Notes under the pieces: model-generated | Told to the model about the DNA's origin: nothing | The model's database searches: none | Seen by the model: the letters and a program-made list of their open reading frames with translations, nothing else | Assembly: GCF_900101265.1 (NCBI RefSeq) | Contig: NZ_FMZS01000018.1 | Span: 1 to 64,000, forward strand | Direction: 5' to 3' | From: Massilia sp. PDC64 | Lineage (GTDB): Bacteria; Pseudomonadota; Gammaproteobacteria; Burkholderiales; Burkholderiaceae_D | DNA length: 64,000 bases | Made by a program: the position numbers and the translations under genes | Shown here: one piece after another, positions 1 to 6,655 of the stretch | How positions within the stretch are numbered: position 1 is the stretch's first letter | Layout: each line of letters opens with the position of its first letter

Positions 1-737
1 ATGGCCGGGGCTTCGTCGTCGCCGTTCTGCTTCACCCGTGCATACTGCCCGGCCGAGCGCAGGTAGTCGTCCGTCAGGCGCGAGACGTGCATCGTATGGT
101 TTTCCTCGGATGCGTACAGCTGGTACGCCTTGCCGTCGTCGTCCACGAACAGGGTCATGTCGCGCGACATCTGCCCGCCCGCGAAGTCGCGCGCGAGGAA
201 GGACGTGGCCGGATCCTTGTCCTCGGGCTTCACGTCGACGGGCCACGCACCCGCGTCGGGCCGGAACGAGCCCTGGTAGACGTACGGCCCCGTCACCCTG
301 TCGGCGACGGCCACGCCGGCACGCGCCGCGTCGTAGCGCCTGCCCTTCAGCTCCAGGTGGAACCACATCACGAATTTTCCGGTCCTCGGGTTACGGATGA
401 CCTTGGGCCGTTCGATGATCGCGCCCTTGACGATGTCGCTGGCGGGGTCGTCGCTGACCGCGAGTGCGATGCCTTCGTCCTTCCAGTCCGTCAGGTTGCG
501 CGAGCTGTACACGTGCACGCCGACCTGGGCCACGTTGCCCGCCGTGCCGGCGACCTTGTGCTCGCCGAACCAGTAATACACGCCGTCCTGCTCCAGGATG
601 CCGCCGCCGTGGGCATTGATGTGCACGCCCTTGTCGTCTGGCCACAGCGCGCCGGGACGGAACTCGCCGTCCGCGTGGGCATGCGCCACGGCGGCCAGCA
701 GCGCGGCCGCGAGGAATGTCTTCGTCTTGTTTTGCAT
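1..737 (-). CDS. Secreted glycoside hydrolase family 43-like protein (partial, 3' end beyond window)
   Basis: 245 residues are visible from the start codon at 737; the C-terminus runs off the left edge. Residues 1-22 form a signal peptide (Lys-rich start, Ala/Leu core), so the protein is exported. The mature N-terminus contains NAHGGGI, then an aromatic YYWFGEH segment and a YSSRNLTDW segment, a pattern typical of five-bladed beta-propeller GH43 enzymes, especially the galactan- and galactoside-active subfamilies. Known GH43 members hydrolyse beta-xylosides, alpha-arabinosides or beta-1,3-galactan; the substrate here cannot be fixed from the fragment. It is divergent from the GH97 gene and has a TATCGATA operator 34 bp upstream of its start, shared with the GH97 and TonB-receptor promoters. 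Family call is good, substrate is inference. Confidence 0.8.
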   Translation of the reverse strand, partial: MQNKTKTFLAAALLAAVAHAHADGEFRPGALWPDDKGVHINAHGGGILEQDGVYYWFGEHKVAGTAGNVAQVGVHVYSSRNLTDWKDEGIALAVSDDPASDIVKGAIIERPKVIRNPRTGKFVMWFHLELKGRRYDAARAGVAVADRVTGPYVYQGSFRPDAGAWPVDVKPEDKDPATSFLARDFAGGQMSRDMTLFVDDDGKAYQLYASEENHTMHVSRLTDDYLRSAGQYARVKQNGDDEAPA

Positions 738-770
738 AGTCTCTTCCAGGGAAAAAGTCCGGACCAAGAT

Positions 771-782
771 GTTATCGATATC
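771..782. promoter_or_regulatory. Candidate LacI-family operator upstream of GH43 gene
   Basis: GTTATCGATATC, with a perfect central palindrome TATCGATA and a central CG as is usual for LacI/GalR operators. The identical 12-mer recurs at 12987-12998 in front of the TonB-dependent receptor. Confidence 0.55.
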
Positions 783-1070
783 TCGGCAACTTGTCGCGTA
801 TTTTTCGGTACTCTACGACACATTGGTAACGAAAGGACAAGCGTGGCGAAGATGAGGACCTGATCGACGGCGCGGCCGCGAAGCCGGTCGACGCCGGCGG
901 TGCGGCGTCGCAAGTGACGTCGTGCATCGCCACACTCGAGCGCGACCTGGCCGAAGAACGGGCCGCGCGGGCGCGCGGCGATGTGACGACTGCTTTTCCG
1001 CGCCTCCGGGACGACGATTGAAAACGGCCTTCCAGGATGATTGCACCCGGCAACCGATATCTGCTAACAT

Positions 1071-1082
1071 GTGATCGATAAC
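1071..1082. promoter_or_regulatory. Candidate LacI-family operator over the GH97 transcription start
   Basis: GTGATCGATAAC; on the minus strand it reads GTTATCGATCAC, matching the other copies at 10 of 12 positions. It directly follows a TAACAT -10 hexamer, a position where a bound repressor would block initiation. Confidence 0.5.
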
Positions 1083-1098
1083 AAATCAAGGAGACCAC

Positions 1099-2991
1099 AT
1101 GCGTTCGCTTTTGCGACCTCTCAGCCTCATTTTATGCCTGTGCGCCACCGTCCATGCCGCCGCCGCGGACATGATCGAGCGCGTCGCCTCGCCCGACGGC
1201 CACATCGTGCTCGAACTGGCGCAGAAACTGGACGCCGCCGGCAAGCGCGCCCTGACCTACAACGTGCGCTACGACGGCGAGACCGTCATCCGCGACTCGC
1301 TGCTGGAACTGCGCCTCGACAACCACCTGTCCGAAAACGCGATGGCCCTGCCCGTCGACCATCACGCGCGCTGGTTCGAGAACCTGCGCGTGACGGGCGT
1401 GCGGCGCGCCAGCCACGACAGCACGTGGACGCCCGTCACCGGCGAGCGCACCCACGTCCGCGACCATTACGAAGCCCTCACCGTCGACCTGGTCAAGGAC
1501 GACAACCCGACCTATAAACTGTCCGTCGAAGTGCGCGCCTACGACGCGGGCGTGGCGCTGCGCTTCGCATTTCCCGAGAACGAGAAAGGCACGTATTACC
1601 GCATCGTCGGCGAGGACACGGAATTCGCGCTGCCGGCTGGCACCCGCGCGTGGTTCCACGGCTGGGCCCAGGGCCCGTACCAGCTGATGCCGCTGCGCGA
1701 CTGGCCGGACCAGGCCGAGCGCCCGCTGACCCTGCAACTGCCGAACGGCCTGTCCGTCGCGCTGCTCGAAGGTCAGATGGTCGATTACGCGCGCACCAAG
1801 TTCAAGCTGAGCCCCGACAAGCCGGACACGCTCGTGACGGCCATGCACGACCCGGCCGACCTTGTGTCGCCGTTCGCCACGCCCTGGCGCGGCATCATGA
1901 TCGCGCGCCGTGCCGGCCAGCTGATCGAAAACAACGACTTCATCCTGAACCTGAACGGGCCGTCGCGCATCGCCGACACGTCGTGGATCAAGCCGGGCAA
2001 GATCATGCGCGTGATGTCGCTGACGACGAAGGACGCGAAGGCGAACATCGACTTCGCCGCCCGCCACAAGCTGCAATACGTCCTGTTCGACTTCAAGTGG
2101 TACGGCAACGCCTTCTCGTTCGACGCGGACGCGACGAAGGTGGCGATTCCCGACTTCGACCTCCCGGACATCATCGCCTACGCGAAGAACAAGGGCATCG
2201 GCGTATGGCTGTACGTGAACCAGCAGGGCCTGATGGCGCAGGGCGACACGCTGTTCCAGACCTACCGCGACTGGGGCGTCGCGGGCGTGAAATTCGGCTT
2301 CGTGCAGGTGGGTTCGCACCGCTGGACGACGTGGCTCGAGAAGACGATCCAGCAGGCGGCCGCCGCCCACATCATGGTCAACATCCACGACGACTGGCGC
2401 CCCACGGGCGAGCAGCGCACGTGGCCCAACCTGCTGACGGCGGAAGGCATCCGCGGCAACGAGGAAATGCCGGACGCCACCCACAACACGGTGCTGCCGT
2501 TCGTGCGCTACCTCGCCGGCGCGGCCGACTACACGATCTGCTACTACGACCCGCGCATCCGGACGACGCACGCGCACCAGCTGGCGCTGGCCGTCGTCTA
2601 TTACAGCCCGTTGCAGACGCTGTACTGGTACGACACGCCGGACCGCTCGCACGACGAGCCGGAGCTGGCGTTCTGGGACCGCATCCCGACCACGTGGGAC
2701 GAGACGCGCGTGCTGGACGGCGCGCCGGGCCGCGACGTGACGGTCGCCCGGCGCAAGGGCGACGAGTGGTTCGTGGGCAGCATCACGAACAACGACGCGC
2801 GCCGCATCCCGCTGCGCTTCGACTTCCTGCCGAAGGGCAAGCGCTACGAGGCGACGATCTATGCGGACGACCCCACGGCATCGACGCGCACGAAGGTAGG
2901 CATCCGCACCCGCACGGTGGACGCCGGCACCGTGCTGCAGCTCGACCTGCCAGCTTCCGGTGGCCAAGCGCTGTGGCTGCGCCCGCTCTGA
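1099..2991 (+). CDS. Secreted GH97 alpha-glycosidase (SusB-like)
   Basis: 630 residues with a signal peptide (about 1-23) and an AAGGAG ribosome site 7 bp before the ATG. The order is the GH97 one: N-terminal beta-supersandwich, central (beta/alpha)8 barrel with FDFKWYG near residue 329, and a C-terminal beta domain. GH97 enzymes cleave terminal alpha-glucosidic or alpha-galactosidic bonds with calcium help. At the position where retaining members have a nucleophilic Asp (typically VKxDF) this protein has VKFGF (about 397-401), the Gly seen in inverting SusB-type enzymes. The following motif is HDDWRPTG (about 430-437) where SusB, as I recall, has HEAVRPTG, so the expected base Glu appears as Asp. 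An inverting, possibly atypical enzyme is inferred. Confidence 0.85.
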   Translation: MRSLLRPLSLILCLCATVHAAAADMIERVASPDGHIVLELAQKLDAAGKRALTYNVRYDGETVIRDSLLELRLDNHLSENAMALPVDHHARWFENLRVTGVRRASHDSTWTPVTGERTHVRDHYEALTVDLVKDDNPTYKLSVEVRAYDAGVALRFAFPENEKGTYYRIVGEDTEFALPAGTRAWFHGWAQGPYQLMPLRDWPDQAERPLTLQLPNGLSVALLEGQMVDYARTKFKLSPDKPDTLVTAMHDPADLVSPFATPWRGIMIARRAGQLIENNDFILNLNGPSRIADTSWIKPGKIMRVMSLTTKDAKANIDFAARHKLQYVLFDFKWYGNAFSFDADATKVAIPDFDLPDIIAYAKNKGIGVWLYVNQQGLMAQGDTLFQTYRDWGVAGVKFGFVQVGSHRWTTWLEKTIQQAAAAHIMVNIHDDWRPTGEQRTWPNLLTAEGIRGNEEMPDATHNTVLPFVRYLAGAADYTICYYDPRIRTTHAHQLALAVVYYSPLQTLYWYDTPDRSHDEPELAFWDRIPTTWDETRVLDGAPGRDVTVARRKGDEWFVGSITNNDARRIPLRFDFLPKGKRYEATIYADDPTASTRTKVGIRTRTVDAGTVLQLDLPASGGQALWLRPL

Positions 2992-3007
2992 GCCGCGGCA
3001 GCGCGCA

Positions 3008-4180
3008 TCACGCCGGCCGCGTGGCCGGCGCGGCGCCGCGCAGCACCAGCAGCACGCACGGCACGTAGCACAATGCACCAGCGATCCACACCCAGCCAGG
3101 GTTGTCCGCGCGGGTCGCGAAGTACAACAGCGCGATGCCGGCCGGTCCGACGGTCGACGCGAGGCTGGTGAGCGAACCGAGCACGCCCTGGAACGTACCC
3201 TGCTCCCGCTCGCTCACGCGGTCCGTCAGCATCGTCTGCATCACGGGCATTGCGATGCCGCCGAGGCTGAACAGCGGCAGCAGCAGGAACGCGAACAACC
3301 CGTCGGTGGCCTGCGAGACGGCGAGATAGGCGGCCGCATCGGCCGCGCTGCCCAGCCAGAACGCGTTGCGCTGGCCCACGCGCGCCACGACCGGTCCCAC
3401 GATCAGGGCCTGCACCACCGCGTGGCACAGGCCGAAACCGGCCAGCGACACGCCCACGACCATGCTGGTCCAGCGGAAGCGGTCCTGCCCGTACAGGGTC
3501 CACACTGTCCCGCCCACTTCCCCGATCAGGCATAACAGGAAGAACGCCGTCAACAGCGGCCACAGGGCGACCAGGCTGCGTGCGGACAGCGGCGCCTTGT
3601 CCGGTGCGTCGCTCGCCTGACGGGGCTCGGCGGCCGGCCCGCGGAACGCCACCAGCAGGAAGGCGATGTTGAGCGCCTCCAGCACCGCCGCGGCCACGAA
3701 CGGCGCGCGCGTCGACCAGGCACCCAGCACGCCGCCCAGTGCCGGACCGACGATGAAGCCGACGCCGAACGCCGCACCGAGCTGGCCGAAGCGGCGCGGA
3801 CGGTCGGCCTCGGCGGTGAGATCCGTGATGGCCGCCGACGCGACGGCCATCGTCGCCCCCGTCAGCCCGGCCAGGACGCGTCCCACGTACAACAAGGCCA
3901 GCGTATCCGCGGCGGCCAGGAACAAGTAATTCAGCGCGGCCCCGGCGGCCGACACGACCAGCAGGGGCACGCGCCCGAACCGGTCGCTCAGGCGACCCAG
4001 CACCGGGCTCGCGAAGAACTGCACGCATGCATACGTGCCCAGGTACAGCCCGTAATGCCAGCCGAGGTCGGACGTGCGGCCGACCTCCGCCAGCAACTGC
4101 GGCAACACGGGCAGCGAGAGACCGATGCCGACGGCGGTCAGGGTCACGGTGAACAGGAGAGTGGCAAAGCGCAGTGTCAT
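3008..4180 (-). CDS. TetA-like MFS efflux transporter (12 TM, DHA1 family)
   Basis: 390 residues, the usual length of class A/C tetracycline antiporters, whose sequence it follows closely: a first helix ending in LPVLPQLL, HYGLYLGTYACVQF, motif A GRLSDRFGR at 62-70, and FGVGFIVGPALGG matching the TetA motif C region. It is an inner-membrane proton-driven drug exporter; tetracycline itself as substrate is not proven. There is no divergent TetR gene as in mobile tet modules and composition matches the neighbours, so it looks chromosomal rather than acquired. It starts 18 bp after the stop of the acetolactate-synthase-like gene and may be cotranscribed with it; it converges on the GH97 gene. Confidence 0.85.
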   Translation of the reverse strand: MTLRFATLLFTVTLTAVGIGLSLPVLPQLLAEVGRTSDLGWHYGLYLGTYACVQFFASPVLGRLSDRFGRVPLLVVSAAGAALNYLFLAAADTLALLYVGRVLAGLTGATMAVASAAITDLTAEADRPRRFGQLGAAFGVGFIVGPALGGVLGAWSTRAPFVAAAVLEALNIAFLLVAFRGPAAEPRQASDAPDKAPLSARSLVALWPLLTAFFLLCLIGEVGGTVWTLYGQDRFRWTSMVVGVSLAGFGLCHAVVQALIVGPVVARVGQRNAFWLGSAADAAAYLAVSQATDGLFAFLLLPLFSLGGIAMPVMQTMLTDRVSEREQGTFQGVLGSLTSLASTVGPAGIALLYFATRADNPGWVWIAGALCYVPCVLLVLRGAAPATRPA

Positions 4181-4198
4181 GGCGCGACACTCTATCAG

Positions 4199-5953
4199 TC
4201 ACGGATCGATTTCGGAACACCCATGCGCCGCCGGGGCGCGCGCATACCACCGGTCCTTCGCCAGCAGGATCTCGTGATGCCCCCGTCCCGCGGGGATCAT
4301 CGGGAAGCAGTTCTCCGCCTGCTCGACCCGCACGTCGAGCAGGTACGGCCCGCCCGAGTCCAGGCACGCCGCCACGGCCGCATCGAGTTCGCCGGGGTCC
4401 TCGACGCGGCACGCCTGCCAGCCGAAGGCGCGCGCCAGCGCCACGAAGTCCGGCAGCGCCTCCGAATAACTGTGGCTGTAGCGCCCTTCGTAGTGCAGTT
4501 CCTGCCACTGCCGCACCATGCCCATGCACCCGTTGTTCGACAGGACCAGTTTCACGGGGCACCGGTGCTGCACCGCCGTCGCCAGTTCCTGGATGTTCAT
4601 CAGCACGGACGCGTCGCCCGAGATGCATACGACGAGATCCTCCGGATGCGCGACCTGGGCGCCGATCGCCGCGGGCAGCCCGTAGCCCATCGTGCCCGCA
4701 CCGCCCGACGTGAGCCAGCGCCGGGGACGCTCGAACCCCAGGTATTGCGCCGCCCACATCTGGTGCTGGCCCACGTCGGTGGACACGATCGCGTCGCGCC
4801 GCGCCACGTGGTCCGCCAGCGTACGCATCAGCCGTTGCGGGACGATGCCCGCGGTCGACGCCGGCACGTCGAGGCACCGCGCGGCGCGCCAGGTTGCGAT
4901 CCTGTCCCACCACACGGCGGTGGGCGCGGGGTCGACGCCGTCCAGCATCCGGAGCAGGCCGTCGAGGATATCCGCACAGTCGCCCGCGAGACCCACGTCC
5001 GTCCGCACGACCTTGCCGATCGACGCCGGATCGACGTCGACGTGGACGATGCGCGCCTCCGGACAGAAGTGCGCGAGGTGCCCGGTGACGCGGTCGTCGA
5101 ACCGCGCGCCCACGCACACGACGACATCCGCCTCGTGCATCGCGAGGTTCGCTTCCAGCGTGCCGTGCATGCCCAGCATGCCGAGCCAGCGCGGGTCCGA
5201 CGCGGGAAACGCGCCCAGCCCCATCAACGTCAGCGTGCACGGCGCATCCTTCCAGCGCACGAGACGGGTAAAAGCGGCGCAGGCGGCGTCGCCCGCGTTG
5301 ATGAGGCCTCCGCCGCCGTAGAACACGGGCCGGCGCGCGTGCCGGATCAGGTGCGCCGCCTTCTCCAGCGCGGCGCCCTCCACGGCCGCGCGGACAGCCT
5401 GCGCGCGCGGGCCCGGCAAGGCGCCTGTCACATGCGTCGCCTGGATATCCTTCGGCACGTCGACCAGTACGGGCCCCGGCCGCCCGCCCAGCGCCGTCGC
5501 GACGGCCGTCCGGATCGTGCCGGCCACGGCAGGGGCGTCGCGGACCTGCGTATTCCATTTCGTGACCGTGCGCGTGATGCCCAGCGCGTCGCATTCCTGG
5601 AAGGCGCTCGTACCGATCGCGCCCGTCGCGACCTGGCCGCTGATGCACAGCACGGGAATCGAATCGCTCATGGCATCCAGCAGGCCGGACGTCGTGTTCG
5701 CGACGCCGGGCCCGGACGTCACGAAGACGACGCCGAGCCGCCCGGTCGAGCGCGCATAGCCCTGGGCCGCGTGGACGGCCGCCTGTTCGTGGCGGACGAG
5801 GATGTGGCGGATGCGCCGGTCCAGCGCGAGCGCGTCGTACAGCGGCAGCACGGCGCCGCCGGGATAGCCGAACACGGTGTCGACACCGCAATCGACCAGC
5901 GTGTCGACGAGCACGCGGGCGGCGGTCATGGGAGTTTCGGGAAGTGTTTTCAT
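4199..5953 (-). CDS. Acetolactate synthase large-subunit-like ThDP enzyme
   Basis: 584 residues with the three-domain ThDP architecture. The cofactor-activating Glu is E56 in VRHEQAAVHAAQGYAR, and the ThDP/Mg motif runs from GDASVLMN to LSNN (about 445-475). The closest families are IlvB/IlvI/IlvG, which condense two pyruvates (or pyruvate plus 2-oxobutyrate) for branched-chain amino acid synthesis. No regulatory small subunit (IlvN/IlvH) is next to it and no other ilv gene is in the window, so it may be an accessory or catabolic isozyme. It diverges from an Lrp/AsnC regulator 85 bp away, the likely controller. Met9 is an alternative start; neither has a strong ribosome site. Confidence 0.82.
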   Translation of the reverse strand: MKTLPETPMTAARVLVDTLVDCGVDTVFGYPGGAVLPLYDALALDRRIRHILVRHEQAAVHAAQGYARSTGRLGVVFVTSGPGVANTTSGLLDAMSDSIPVLCISGQVATGAIGTSAFQECDALGITRTVTKWNTQVRDAPAVAGTIRTAVATALGGRPGPVLVDVPKDIQATHVTGALPGPRAQAVRAAVEGAALEKAAHLIRHARRPVFYGGGGLINAGDAACAAFTRLVRWKDAPCTLTLMGLGAFPASDPRWLGMLGMHGTLEANLAMHEADVVVCVGARFDDRVTGHLAHFCPEARIVHVDVDPASIGKVVRTDVGLAGDCADILDGLLRMLDGVDPAPTAVWWDRIATWRAARCLDVPASTAGIVPQRLMRTLADHVARRDAIVSTDVGQHQMWAAQYLGFERPRRWLTSGGAGTMGYGLPAAIGAQVAHPEDLVVCISGDASVLMNIQELATAVQHRCPVKLVLSNNGCMGMVRQWQELHYEGRYSHSYSEALPDFVALARAFGWQACRVEDPGELDAAVAACLDSGGPYLLDVRVEQAENCFPMIPAGRGHHEILLAKDRWYARAPAAHGCSEIDP

Positions 5954-6038
5954 CCCTGAAGTTTATCGAGCCGGACGCGGAAAGTGCTTCATAGTTTTCG
6001 CTATAATCGACCTACTAACCGAAAATCTTTCACTCGGA
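5954..6038. promoter_or_regulatory. Divergent promoter region of ALS-like gene and Lrp/AsnC regulator
   Basis: Only 85 bp separate the two starts. A perfect TATAAT hexamer lies at 6002-6007, correctly placed for the regulator gene; no convincing -35 is seen, which would suit an activated promoter. Lrp-family proteins commonly bind such shared regions to control themselves and the divergent gene. Confidence 0.45.
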
Positions 6039-6512
6039 ATGGACGATCAGAGAAAACTTTACGACGCGGCCGATCTGCGGATCCTGGCGATCCTGCTGAA
6101 GGACTCGCGCACGCCCCTGCAGGAGATCAGCAGCGCCGTGAACCTGTCGACGACGTCGTGCTGGAACCGCATCAAGCGGATGACGGACAGCGGCCTGCTG
6201 GAGGCGTACACGGTGAAAGTCGACTTGGCGAGCCTCGGCTACCACGACACCGTCATCGTCCAGGTGACGCTGGACAGCCACAGCGAGGAGACGCTGTACA
6301 AATTCGGCCAGGCGCTCGAATCGATCCCGGAAGTGCTGGAAGCGGCGCTGATCTCGGGCGACTACGATTACTTCATCCGCATCGCCGTCAAGGACACGCG
6401 CGACTACGAGCGGCTGCTGCGCGAGCGCATCTACAACATCCCGGGCATCCGCCACAGCAAGTCCAGCTTCGTGCTGCGCACGCTGAAGAAGGTCGATACG
6501 CCCCTCACCTGA
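6039..6512 (+). CDS. Lrp/AsnC-family transcriptional regulator
   Basis: 157 residues, standard length. Residues about 8-60 form the AsnC winged helix-turn-helix (DLRILAILLKDSR, then LSTTSCWNRIKRM), and about 70-150 the RAM ligand-sensing domain (YHDTVIVQVTL, SGDYDYFIRIAV, IRHSKSSFVL). Such proteins bind DNA as octamers or dimers and sense amino acids. The start at 6039 was chosen because the Lrp homology begins there and upstream in-frame codons overlap the divergent gene. Its divergent partner is an acetolactate-synthase-like enzyme, suggesting branched-chain amino acid or pyruvate signals; the effector is inference. Confidence 0.9.
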   Translation: MDDQRKLYDAADLRILAILLKDSRTPLQEISSAVNLSTTSCWNRIKRMTDSGLLEAYTVKVDLASLGYHDTVIVQVTLDSHSEETLYKFGQALESIPEVLEAALISGDYDYFIRIAVKDTRDYERLLRERIYNIPGIRHSKSSFVLRTLKKVDTPLT

Positions 6513-6568
6513 CGACCCGGCGCCACACTTCCTGGCAGCTTTTTCGGTTAACCGATATTACGTCTTAT

Positions 6569-6582
6569 GTCTTATAGAAGAC
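6569..6582. promoter_or_regulatory. Inverted repeat in the acnB promoter region
   Basis: GTCTTATAGAAGAC has perfect 5-bp arms around ATAG, and the preceding 7 bases repeat GTCTTAT (6562-6568). It sits just before a TACAAT hexamer (6589-6594), so a bound factor would repress acnB. TCTTAT/ATAAGA-type repeats are, as I recall, GntR-family operators of central-carbon genes in betaproteobacteria; the regulator is not in the window. Confidence 0.4.
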
Positions 6583-6655
6583 TTGAGATACAATAGCGGC
6601 AGTACCGGGCCAGCAACCGCTGTCCTGCTTTTCAAAACGACTGAAAGAGCTTCCC

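Larger units (their letters stand above)
738..1098. promoter_or_regulatory. Divergent intergenic region between GH43 and GH97 genes with two LacI-like operators
   Basis: This stretch separates two outward-facing glycan genes. GTTATCGATATC lies at 771-782 and its inverted variant GTGATCGATAAC at 1071-1082. A plausible sigma-70 promoter for GH97 is TTGCAC (1041-1046), 18 bp, TAACAT (1065-1070), so the second operator would cover the transcription start. Between the sites, 830-1021 reads as 63 open codons ending in TGA with a coding-like composition but no ATG and an in-frame TAA just before it; it may be a gene remnant. Confidence 0.55.

Noticed and set aside
3008..4180. TetA-like gene as an acquired tetracycline-resistance module
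   Set aside because: No TetR partner, no mobile element, base composition like the neighbours; substrate cannot be assumed.
2859..5891. Open frame of about 1010 codons on the minus strand across the MFS and ALS-like genes
   Set aside because: Arg/Gly/Pro-rich translation without domains; it is the out-of-frame shadow of two genes with clear families, caused by high GC.
5877..6038. Longer N-terminus for the Lrp/AsnC regulator
   Set aside because: It would overlap the divergent gene and the promoter; Lrp homology begins at 6039.
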